Assembly: GCF_000514775.1 (NCBI RefSeq)
Contig: NZ_AZWO01000032.1
Span: 3,243 to 61,460 of the forward strand
Reading direction: 5' to 3'
Origin: Salinispora pacifica CNR114
GTDB lineage: Bacteria > Actinomycetota > Actinomycetes > Mycobacteriales > Micromonosporaceae
Length of the DNA: 58,218 bases
Shown here piece by piece: positions 9,564 through 16,532 of the stretch. Every line of letters begins with the position of its first letter. Position 1 is the first letter of the stretch. The translations under genes and the position numbers were made by a program. Below the pieces are notes generated by a model, which had not been told where the DNA came from, made no database searches, and worked only from the letters and a program-made list of their open reading frames with translations.

Positions 9564-11243
9564 GTGAGAAGAAGCTGGGTACGGCCCGCGAGTCTGCGGG
9601 GGCTGTTCGCGGTGCCGCTGATGGTGGCGCTCGTGTTGGGCATAACCTCGGTCGGTGCGGCGCGCGTGCTCGCGCAGAGCGTGCCGTCGGCGGCAGCGGG
9701 CCCTCCTGGTACCGGCCTGGCCTGGGGAAACAACAGTGACGGCGAGTTGGGCGATGGGACCACCACGGGCAGCAGCACCCCTGTTGCGGTGGACCTGCCA
9801 GCCGATACCACGATCACCGCTATCGCCGCCGGGACCGCCTACGGTCTGGCGTTGACCTCCACCGGCACTGTCCTGGCCTGGGGCGACAACAGTGCCGGCC
9901 AGTTGGGCGATGGGACCACCACGGACAGCAGCACCCCCGTCGCGGTGAACCTGCCAGCCGATACCACGATCACCGCCGTGGCCGCCGGCGACCGCCACAG
10001 TCTGGCGTTGACCTCCACCGGCACCATGCTGGCCTGGGGCGAGAATTTCATCGGCCAGCTGGGCGATGGGACCACCACCCGCAGAAGCACCCCCGTCGCG
10101 GTCAACCTGCCAACCGGCACCACGATCACCGCCATGGCCGCCGGCCACCGCCACAATCTGGCGCTGACCTCCACCGGCACCGTCCTGGCCTGGGGCGACA
10201 ACAGTGCCGGCCAGTTGGGCGATGGCACCACCACGGACAGCAGCACCCCCATCGCGGTGGACCTGCCAACCGGTACCACGATCACCACCGTGGCCACCGG
10301 CGCCTACCACAGTCTGGCGTTGACCTCCGCCGACACCATGCTGGCCTGGGGCTACAACATCTTCGGCCAGTTGGGCGATGGCACCACCACGGACAGAAGC
10401 ACCCCCATCGCGGTGGACCTGCCAACCGGCACCACGATCACCACCGTCTCCGGCGGCGACCGCCACACTCTGGCGGTGACCTCCGCCGACACCATGCTGG
10501 CCTGGGGACACAACAACTTCGGCCAGTTAGGCGATGGCACCACCACGGACAGAAGCACCCCCATCGCGGTGAACCTGCCAACCGGCACCACGATCACCAC
10601 CGCCTCCGCCGGCGCCTTCCACAGCCTGGCGGTGACCTCCACCGGCACCATGCTGGGCTGGGGCTACAACGCCCTCGGCCAGGTAGGCGACGGGACCACC
10701 GCCACCCGCAGAAGGACCCCCGTCGCGGTGGACCTGCCAGCCGACACCACGATCACCGCCGCCGCCGCCGGCAACCGCCACAGTCTGGCTGTCGTCCCGT
10801 CGACCTCAACCACGACCCTGCAGGTCTCCCCACCGAACCCGAAACCGGATCAACCCCTCACCCTCACCGCCACCGTGACCTGCACCGGCAGCACCCCCAC
10901 CGGAACCGTGACCTTCCACGACGACACGACAACCCTGGACGCGAAACCCCTGACCGGCAACCCCACCGCCACCGCAACCCTCACCGCCACCCACCTGACA
11001 CCCGGCACACACCACATCCAGGCGCGCTACAACGGCGACAACAACTGCCCAGCCTCCACCTCCAACCCCACCACAGTCACCATCCCCAAGCCCACCAGCC
11101 CAAAGCCCACCAGCCCAAAGCCCACCATCCCCGTCACCGGCGCCAACCTGCCCACCATCCTCACCGCCGGCTTCCTCCTCACCCTCACCGGCACAGCTTT
11201 GACCCTCGCCACCTACCGACGCCGACCAACACACAGGACCTGA
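9564..11243 (+). CDS. Secreted RCC1-repeat beta-propeller protein with Ig-like domain and sortase-type anchor
   Basis: About 559 residues. A signal peptide (RRSWVRP then a hydrophobic core VPLMVALVLGITSVGAA) is followed by seven RCC1-type repeats of 52 residues, each of the form LAWGxNxxGQLGDGTTT...STPVAV...ITxxAAGxxHSLALTSTGT, enough for one closed seven-bladed propeller. Next come a Big-type Ig-like domain (~410-500), a Pro/Lys/Thr/Ser linker with SPKPTSPKPT repeats, and IPVTG followed by a hydrophobic segment and RRRPTHRT, a sortase-like sorting signal. The start is uncertain: the GTG at 9564 has GAGG 8 nt upstream and gives a clean signal peptide, while ATG 9474 and GTG 9534 are also in frame. 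It probably acts at the cell surface in binding; the ligand is unknown. Confidence 0.8.
   Translation: MRRSWVRPASLRGLFAVPLMVALVLGITSVGAARVLAQSVPSAAAGPPGTGLAWGNNSDGELGDGTTTGSSTPVAVDLPADTTITAIAAGTAYGLALTSTGTVLAWGDNSAGQLGDGTTTDSSTPVAVNLPADTTITAVAAGDRHSLALTSTGTMLAWGENFIGQLGDGTTTRRSTPVAVNLPTGTTITAMAAGHRHNLALTSTGTVLAWGDNSAGQLGDGTTTDSSTPIAVDLPTGTTITTVATGAYHSLALTSADTMLAWGYNIFGQLGDGTTTDRSTPIAVDLPTGTTITTVSGGDRHTLAVTSADTMLAWGHNNFGQLGDGTTTDRSTPIAVNLPTGTTITTASAGAFHSLAVTSTGTMLGWGYNALGQVGDGTTATRRRTPVAVDLPADTTITAAAAGNRHSLAVVPSTSTTTLQVSPPNPKPDQPLTLTATVTCTGSTPTGTVTFHDDTTTLDAKPLTGNPTATATLTATHLTPGTHHIQARYNGDNNCPASTSNPTTVTIPKPTSPKPTSPKPTIPVTGANLPTILTAGFLLTLTGTALTLATYRRRPTHRT
9717..10800 (+). repeat. Seven tandem 156-bp coding repeats (RCC1 blades)
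   Basis: Units begin at 9717 and recur every 156 bp (9873, 10029 and so on). They are highly similar at DNA level, including synonymous positions, so they arose by recent duplication or are homogenised. The last unit has one extra codon. The repetition also produces a long spurious antisense ORF. Confidence 0.85.
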
Positions 11244-11356
11244 GACGACGTCTGATAGCTGGCAGGCGTCGACGGTGGAGTTCCCCAGCGGGTGAACCCA
11301 CCCTGCGACGGCTGTCCTCCACCCGTGGTCACGGAAGGCGCGAATTCACTCGGGCG

Positions 11357-11369
11357 TAAAATCGGCGGG
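11357..11369 (+). promoter_or_regulatory. Probable leaderless promoter of the LysR gene
   Basis: TAAAAT at 11357-11362 lies 6 nt before the GTG start at 11369, and no Shine-Dalgarno is present. This spacing puts the transcription start at or next to the start codon. No convincing -35 was seen. Confidence 0.4.
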
Positions 11370-12298
11370 TGGATGTGGTGGCGGCCTGCCGGGCCTTCGT
11401 GGCCGTCAGCGGCCACGGCAGCTTCACCTCCGGCGCCGCCGCGGCGGGAATCCCGCAGTCGGTGGCCAGCCGGCGCGTCGCCGCTCTGGAGGAACACTTC
11501 GGCGCCCGGCTCTTCGACCGGTCGTCCCGGGCGGTCCGGTTGACGCCGTTCGGGCAGGACATGCTGCGCACGGCACGCCGCCTGGTCGACCTCGCCGACG
11601 CGATGACCGAGGACGCCGAGCGGGCTCGGCTACGCCCACTGCGAATCGCCGTACCCGACAGTTGCCCACCCCACCGCCTGGCCACCCTGGTGGCCGCCGG
11701 GCGGCGGCAACGGACCCAGCTGGAGGTACGGCCGGCCGACCCGGCAGGGCGCGAACAGCTCTGTCGGACCCTGGAGGTCAGTGCCGGGATCGTCGCGGTT
11801 CCGGCCGAGGCGGCAGTCTGGCGGGTTCCGCTCGGGCTGGCCTCCCGGACCGCCTTCCCCGCCCGGACGGTGTTCCTGGAGACCCTGCGCACCGGCCGAA
11901 CCGGCGCGGCGGCGCGACGGCGGATCCTCATCCAACCCGAGGACGACGTCGCGCACCTGCGGGACCCGCTGACCCGTACCGGCCAGTCCGTCGGTCTGGC
12001 ACCGACCCAGGTGGCGGTCACGCCATCCCTGGTCGATGCCGCCGCCCACGCCCTAAGCTCGCCGGACCTGCTGCTCTGTTCGCCGCAGCAGGCCGAGGAC
12101 TTCGGGCTGCACTGGTGCACCCTGGCTGATCCCCGGCTCCAACGCGGCTACGACATCGCCGCCGGCGCGCACCAGGACCTCGAACAGCTGCGGACTGCCC
12201 TGCACGCGGACATTGCCCGCTGCCTGGGCGCCCCCGCCGACCCCGGGGGAGTCGGGGGTCGGCTGCCGGACAAGCCACCGACGCGGGAGCCGAGGTGA
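11369..12298 (+). CDS. LysR-family transcriptional regulator
   Basis: A 309-residue LysR regulator. The N-terminal winged HTH covers ~1-60 (FVAVSGHGSFTSGAAAAGI, then SVASRRVAALEEHFGARLFDR), followed by the LTPFGQ linker-helix region. An effector-binding domain from ~90 to 285 is weakly conserved. The GTG at 11369 is likely leaderless. The stop codon overlaps the GTG of the next gene (GTGA at 12295-12298), so the regulator and the downstream serine hydrolase are translationally coupled. That coupling resembles LysR/beta-lactamase pairs, although AmpR-type genes are usually divergent. The inducer is unknown. Confidence 0.85.
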   Translation: MDVVAACRAFVAVSGHGSFTSGAAAAGIPQSVASRRVAALEEHFGARLFDRSSRAVRLTPFGQDMLRTARRLVDLADAMTEDAERARLRPLRIAVPDSCPPHRLATLVAAGRRQRTQLEVRPADPAGREQLCRTLEVSAGIVAVPAEAAVWRVPLGLASRTAFPARTVFLETLRTGRTGAAARRRILIQPEDDVAHLRDPLTRTGQSVGLAPTQVAVTPSLVDAAAHALSSPDLLLCSPQQAEDFGLHWCTLADPRLQRGYDIAAGAHQDLEQLRTALHADIARCLGAPADPGGVGGRLPDKPPTREPR

Positions 12299-13215
12299 CT
12301 GTCTCCACCGTGCTGCGCAACGCGCGCGAACTCCTCGGGGAGGCGGGGCTGCACGGAGCCTTCCTCGTCCGCAACCTCGACACCGGCGCTGAGATCGGCC
12401 TCGACGCGGATGTCCCCTTTCCGGCGGCGTCGCTGGTGAAGGTGCCGCTGGCAGTAGCTGTCCTGGAACGGGTGGCGCGCGGCGAGCTCGACCCGGCGAC
12501 GCCGGTCGACATCGCACCCGGCCTGGTCACCACACCGGGCACCACCGGGCTGAGCCGGTTCCGCCACCCGGCCCGGGTCGCCCTGGACGACCTGCTCTAC
12601 CTGAGCATCGCCATCAGCGACGGGGTCGCCGCGGACGCTTTGTTCGACCGCACCCCACCGGCTGTGGTCGCCGCCGAGCTGCGGCGACTCCAGATCGAGG
12701 GCATCGCCGTACGACACCGGATCAGTGACCTCACCGACACACCGAGCGAACGGCTCCGACCCGACGAGGCGCACCTGGCTCAGGCTCTCGCCATCGGCGC
12801 CGCTACCGCCGGGAGCGGCCACCCGGTCGCCCAACTCGACGTCACCCGCGCCAACGCCGGTTCGGCCCGGGCCTTCGTTGACCTGCTGCACGCCCTCTGG
12901 CGGCCCACGGCGATCAGCGAGACCACCGCCGCCCGGGTACGCGATCTGATGGCCGACAACGTGCTCCGGCATCGACTCGCACCCGACTTCACCTCCGACG
13001 CCGCGCGCTGGTCCTCGAAGACCGGCACCCTGCTGCATCTGCGACATGAGGTGGGGGTGGTGGACCACGCCGACGGGCAGTCGTACGCGGTCGCCGCGTT
13101 GACCGCCTCCCGCGTACCCGCCGTCGCGCAGCCGGGCAGCGAGGCGACCATGGCGCATGTCGCGCGGGTGCTGCACGGCTATCTGCGCACGGGCGCCCCG
13201 CCATGGTGGGGTTAG
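12295..13215 (+). CDS. Cytoplasmic class A beta-lactamase-fold serine hydrolase
   Basis: A 306-residue penicillin-binding/beta-lactamase-fold protein. S46-L-V-K49 is the catalytic SxxK, S108-D-G stands in for the SDN loop with Asn replaced by Gly, and K242-T-G is the KTG triad. No ExxLN omega-loop glutamate for deacylation is visible, and no signal peptide or lipobox is present. It is therefore unlikely to be a resistance enzyme; an esterase, peptidase-like or ligand-binding role inside the cell is possible. Its GTG overlaps the LysR stop, and its own stop overlaps the stop of the convergent true beta-lactamase by 2 bp. Confidence 0.8.
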   Translation: MTVSTVLRNARELLGEAGLHGAFLVRNLDTGAEIGLDADVPFPAASLVKVPLAVAVLERVARGELDPATPVDIAPGLVTTPGTTGLSRFRHPARVALDDLLYLSIAISDGVAADALFDRTPPAVVAAELRRLQIEGIAVRHRISDLTDTPSERLRPDEAHLAQALAIGAATAGSGHPVAQLDVTRANAGSARAFVDLLHALWRPTAISETTAARVRDLMADNVLRHRLAPDFTSDAARWSSKTGTLLHLRHEVGVVDHADGQSYAVAALTASRVPAVAQPGSEATMAHVARVLHGYLRTGAPPWWG

Positions 13216-14135
13216 CTTCCCAGCCGGGCGATGACCACCTCGGTGGCCTCGGCGATGAGGGCGTTGTCGTAGCTGGCGTCCGGCTCGTCCCGGCTGGACA
13301 GCACGGCGAGGACGATCGGCGCGCGGTCCGGCGGCCAGATCACCGCGATGTCGTTGCGGGTGCCGTACCCGGCCGCTCCGGTCTTGTCCCCAACGACCCA
13401 GCCGTCGGGGACGCCGGCGCGGATCAGCTCCCCGCCGGTGGTGTTGCCCCGCAACCAGGCGTTGAGGATGTCGCGGTCGGTGGGTTCGAGGGCGTCGTCG
13501 ACGGCGTACTCCCGCAGGTCTTCGGTCAGGGCTCGGGCGGTGCTGGTGTCTCGTGGGTCGCCGGGGGTCGCCTCGTTGAGTTCGGTCTCGTAGCGAGCCG
13601 CGTCGGTGACGTTGTCGCCGATTTCCTTCAGCTCCTGCTCGAACAGTTCCGGCCCGCCAAGGTGGCGCAGCAGCAGGTTGCCGGCGGTGTTGTCGCTGTA
13701 GCGAACGGCGGCGTCGGCGATGGCCCGCAGCGTCATGCCCTCGGCGACGTGTTGCTCCGTGATCGGCGAGTAGTCCACCAGATCGTCCGCCGAGTACCGC
13801 ACCACCTGTTCCAGTTCGGCGTCGGTGGTCGCGTCGAGGACCTCGGCGGCGGCCAGCGCCTTGAAGGTCGAGCCGTAGGCGAACCGCTCGTTGGCCTGGT
13901 AGCGGACCGTCCGACCGGTGCCGGTGTCGACCGCGTAGATTCCCAGCCGCGCGTCGAACCTCTCCTCCAGCTGCCGGAGCTCGTGGTGCAGGTCGGCAGC
14001 GGCTGAGGTACCGACGGTCACCGCGCTGCCGGACAGCCGCTCCCCGGTCGCGTCCGCGGTGGCGCAGGCGGACAGCGGGATGAGTGCCGTCGCGCCGGCG
14101 ACTGCGGCGATCACCCGCCGTGTCGAAATCGTCAT
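13212..14135 (-). CDS. bla: Class A beta-lactamase, predicted lipoprotein
   Basis: A 307-residue beta-lactam hydrolase. The signal peptide ends in the lipobox LSAC with Cys24 as lipidation site, so the enzyme is probably tethered to the outer face of the membrane. All class A motifs are intact: S89-T-F-K92, S147-D-N149, the omega-loop E183-T-E-L-N187 and K251-T-G253. AGGGAG precedes the ATG. Hydrolysis of penicillins is expected; the spectrum cannot be read off. It is convergent with the coupled LysR/serine hydrolase pair, so regulation by that LysR is possible but not shown. Confidence 0.93.
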   Translation of the reverse strand: MTISTRRVIAAVAGATALIPLSACATADATGERLSGSAVTVGTSAAADLHHELRQLEERFDARLGIYAVDTGTGRTVRYQANERFAYGSTFKALAAAEVLDATTDAELEQVVRYSADDLVDYSPITEQHVAEGMTLRAIADAAVRYSDNTAGNLLLRHLGGPELFEQELKEIGDNVTDAARYETELNEATPGDPRDTSTARALTEDLREYAVDDALEPTDRDILNAWLRGNTTGGELIRAGVPDGWVVGDKTGAAGYGTRNDIAVIWPPDRAPIVLAVLSSRDEPDASYDNALIAEATEVVIARLGS

Positions 14136-14242
14136 CGTGACTCCCTACTTGTCGTTGACCCGACCACGGAGAGTGCCGATCAGGCCGGACTCGACCTTGA
14201 CAGGGGTTGGGGATGCCGTCGAAGACGGAAGGAGTGAACTTC

Positions 14243-14422
14243 ATGCTGATCTGGCATACGTGCTTTCCTGCCGTGCAACTCATGCCCGAGGGGCCAGCCT
14301 CGGCGACCGGCACCACCGGCGCGGGTAACATCGACGTGTCTCACGCCGAACCCGAAGGCCGGGTGACCGTGAAACCCCAGATCGGGGCCGCGACTGCCAT
14401 GGTCAACCACAACCTGCGGTAG
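14243..14422 (+). CDS. Possible small protein of 59 residues
   Basis: ATG at 14243 has GGAAGGAG about 6-7 nt upstream. The product starts MLIWHTCFPAVQLMPEGP and ends MVNHNLR, with no family I recognise. Codon third positions are not strongly biased and the opposite strand is also open, so this may be spurious. It is included because the ribosome binding site is good and it fills an otherwise empty interval. Confidence 0.25.
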   Translation: MLIWHTCFPAVQLMPEGPASATGTTGAGNIDVSHAEPEGRVTVKPQIGAATAMVNHNLR

Positions 14423-14460
14423 CGGGTCACGTGGATGATCAGGGGTCGTGCGTGAGACAC
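14336..14460. repeat. Spaced 11-bp inverted repeat
   Basis: GTGTCTCACGC (14336-14346) and GCGTGAGACAC (14450-14460) are exact reverse complements 103 bp apart. They could be two half-operators or the ends of a tiny non-autonomous element; no target-site duplication is evident. Confidence 0.35.
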
Positions 14461-14489
14461 TTGCCGTCCGATTTGTTTCTCGTTAACGG

Positions 14490-15188
14490 GTGATTGAGAT
14501 CATCGCGCACTCACTGGTCGACACGACCGAGATGTACCTACGGACCATCCTCGAGCTCGAGGAGGAGGGGGTGCCGCCGCTGCGTGCCCGCATCGCCGAG
14601 CGGCTGCGCCAGAGCGGTCCCACGGTCAGCCAGACCGTCGCCCGGATGGAGCGGGACGGCCTGCTCACCGTTGAGGGCGACCGCCACCTCACGCTCACCG
14701 AAACCGGCCGCGACGCGGCGGTCTCCGTGATGCGCAAACACCGACTGGCGGAGCTGCTGCTGGTCAACGTGATCGGCATGCCCTACGAGGAGGCCCACGA
14801 GGAGGCCTGCCGGTGGGAGCACGTCATGAGCGACGCTGTCGAGCAGCGGGTCTACGACCTGCTCAACCGGCCGACCCGCTCGCCGTACGGCAACCCGATC
14901 CCCGGGCTGGAGGCGCTGGGATCGGCGGGCCCCTCCGCCGCGGAGCCCGCCGAGGGGGAGCGCAACCTGGCGTTTCCCGGCCTCTCCGGCACGGTCGTGG
15001 TCCGGCGGATCTGCGAGAGCCTACAGAGCAACTCGGACGTGTTGCGCCAGCTGCACGCCGCCGGGGTTGACCCAGGCGCCACGGTGACGGTCGCCCAGGA
15101 GCGGGACGGCGTGTCGATCGACCGCTACGGCGACAGCGTCCGCCTTCCCCGCGAGGTGGCCTCCCGGGTCTTCGTCGCCGCCGGCTGA
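14490..15188 (+). CDS. ideR: Iron-dependent regulator, DtxR/IdeR family
   Basis: A 232-residue metal-activated repressor. The N-terminal winged helix reads LVDTTEMYLRTILELEEEG and RIAERLRQSGPTVSQTVARM, almost the same as mycobacterial IdeR. The metal-binding and dimerisation domain has MRKHRLAE and EACRWEHVMS with the expected Cys, Glu and His ligands. An SH3-like C-terminal domain covers ~150-230. Its likely role is Fe(II)-dependent repression of siderophore and iron-uptake genes. The start is the GTG at 14490, with no Shine-Dalgarno, so the message may be leaderless. Neighbours show no iron genes. The close match favours IdeR over MntR. Confidence 0.9.
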   Translation: MIEIIAHSLVDTTEMYLRTILELEEEGVPPLRARIAERLRQSGPTVSQTVARMERDGLLTVEGDRHLTLTETGRDAAVSVMRKHRLAELLLVNVIGMPYEEAHEEACRWEHVMSDAVEQRVYDLLNRPTRSPYGNPIPGLEALGSAGPSAAEPAEGERNLAFPGLSGTVVVRRICESLQSNSDVLRQLHAAGVDPGATVTVAQERDGVSIDRYGDSVRLPREVASRVFVAAG

Positions 15189-15231
15189 CGCGACTTCGGC
15201 AGCCACGCACCGCACCGACCCGGCTGAGGGT

Positions 15232-15471
15232 TCAGTCGAGGTACGGGCAGTGGCGGCAGCCCCGACCGCAGCAGGTGCCACGGCGAGCGAGAAAGCCGGC
15301 GGTAAGCACGAACAGACCGGTGGTCGGGTCGGGGTAGCCGGCCTCACCGGCGGCGAGGGCAGCAGCGTGAGCGGCGCAGATCCGCTCGCGTTGCGGGTCC
15401 TCGGGCGGCAACCGGGACGGGTGTGGCTCGGTCAACGGCCGATTCGCCAACGGTTTTCGCTCCCCACCCAC
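15232..15471 (-). CDS. Small cysteine-rich DUF5522-type protein
   Basis: A 79-residue protein (or 72, if the TTG at 15450 with GGGGAG upstream is the start). The conserved part is RICAAHAAALAAGEAGYPDP, TGLFVLTAGFLA and the C-terminal CCGRGCRHCPY, with four clustered cysteines that suggest a metal site. I know this pattern as DUF5522, of unknown function. It lies 25 bp downstream of the DUF2332 gene on the same strand, so the two are probably cotranscribed. Confidence 0.7.
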   Translation of the reverse strand: MGGERKPLANRPLTEPHPSRLPPEDPQRERICAAHAAALAAGEAGYPDPTTGLFVLTAGFLARRGTCCGRGCRHCPYLD

Positions 15472-15496
15472 GCCGGGCAGTGTAGGGGCCTGGTGG

Positions 15497-16438
15497 CTAA
15501 CCGAACCAGGCCGCTGCCTGCCCGTGCGCCTGGGCCCACGCCAGTGGCTTACCGTCGAGCGCGAGCACAGTGTTGAGGCCGGCGCCGGGCGGCTCGGGCA
15601 GTCCCTCGTAGGGCAGCGCTCGCGGCGACTCCACGGCGATCCAGGTGCCGGGCAGCCCACGAACCAACTCGACGAAGGCGGTGCGTCGGCGCTGCGGCAC
15701 CTGGTACAGCACCGTCGTGTGGAACACCACCAGGGTAGCCTCGGGTGGGGCCAGTGCGGCCACCGCCGGCAGGTCGTCCACCAGGTCGCCGCGGACAAGC
15801 AGCGGTGGATCGGCCGCGACCAGCTGCGCCGCCGCCCGCAGCCGCGCCCGCCGGTGCGCATGCTCCGGCCAGATGAGAGCGTCCAACCAGGCGAGATCAT
15901 CCACGTCGGTCACGTCCAGCGGATTGAGGTCCAGCCCGGCCCGCCACACCACGGTGGGGAGCCGGCTCGGCGGCAGGGCGCCGGTGAGCGTGCAGTCGAG
16001 GACCGGGCGGCCGTCGCCCAGGAGCTGGCGGTCGTAGCGGTACGCGTACCGGTCGGGGTAGAGGCAGAGCCCCGCCGACGCACCGACCTCCAACAGTGCG
16101 AGCGGTTGGGGTAGCGCGGCGAGCAGCGGCAGCAGGACGGCGCACCGCCCCGCCTCGTTCGTCTGGGTCGCCCTACGCTGGATCTCCACCTCGATAGCCG
16201 GCCAGTTCGCCAGGACGTAGGCGTGGAAGGCCGCCGGGTCCTCGACCGGGCCACCGAGCAGCCGTACCACGCCGAAGAGCAGATTCGGTTGCCGCTTGGC
16301 CGGCGGAAGCCGCTCGATCAACGCGAGCAGTTCGGCGTCACCGGACACCGCCAAGGCCAAGCGCTCGTACACCGGTGACACGCCACCCGCTTCCCGGGTG
16401 GCGAAGGTGCGATAGGTATCGGCTGCCGTCACGCCCAC
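15497..16438 (-). CDS. DUF2332 family protein
   Basis: A 313-residue protein of the DUF2332 family. Recognisable segments are the N-terminal YERLALAVSGDAELLALI, the glycine motif LLEVGASAGLCLYPDRYAY and VVFHTTVLYQVPQ near the C-terminus. The GASAGL loop resembles an S-adenosylmethionine-binding motif, so a methyltransferase-like fold is possible, but no activity is established. It is followed closely by the small Cys-rich gene. Confidence 0.8.
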   Translation of the reverse strand: MGVTAADTYRTFATREAGGVSPVYERLALAVSGDAELLALIERLPPAKRQPNLLFGVVRLLGGPVEDPAAFHAYVLANWPAIEVEIQRRATQTNEAGRCAVLLPLLAALPQPLALLEVGASAGLCLYPDRYAYRYDRQLLGDGRPVLDCTLTGALPPSRLPTVVWRAGLDLNPLDVTDVDDLAWLDALIWPEHAHRRARLRAAAQLVAADPPLLVRGDLVDDLPAVAALAPPEATLVVFHTTVLYQVPQRRRTAFVELVRGLPGTWIAVESPRALPYEGLPEPPGAGLNTVLALDGKPLAWAQAHGQAAAWFG

Positions 16439-16486
16439 AGGATCGCACCACAGGGGAGAGGCAGGGCCCCGCTCCGGTCACCGCCC

Positions 16487-16522
16487 CGTGTGACCTCGGG
16501 CACCCTCGCCCGAGGTCACACG
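16487..16522 (-). terminator. Perfect 15-bp hairpin terminating nrdJ
   Basis: Arms 16487-16501 and 16508-16522 are exact complements with a 6-nt loop. The hairpin begins 11 bp beyond the nrdJ stop codon and lies upstream of the DUF2332 gene, separating the two transcripts. Confidence 0.8.
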
Positions 16523-16532
16523 TGCACGTACG

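Larger units (their letters stand above)
14136..14489. other. Intergenic region between bla and ideR-like gene
   Basis: About 350 bp holding the bla promoter region (minus strand), a doubtful small ORF at 14243-14422 and an 11-bp inverted repeat pair (14336-14346 and 14450-14460). No clear iron box of the DtxR/IdeR type was seen. Confidence 0.4.

Noticed and set aside
9342..10511. 389-codon antisense ORF opposite the RCC1 gene
   Set aside because: It is a by-product of the 156-bp repeats; product is low-complexity Gly/Gln/His and the sense frame has domain structure.
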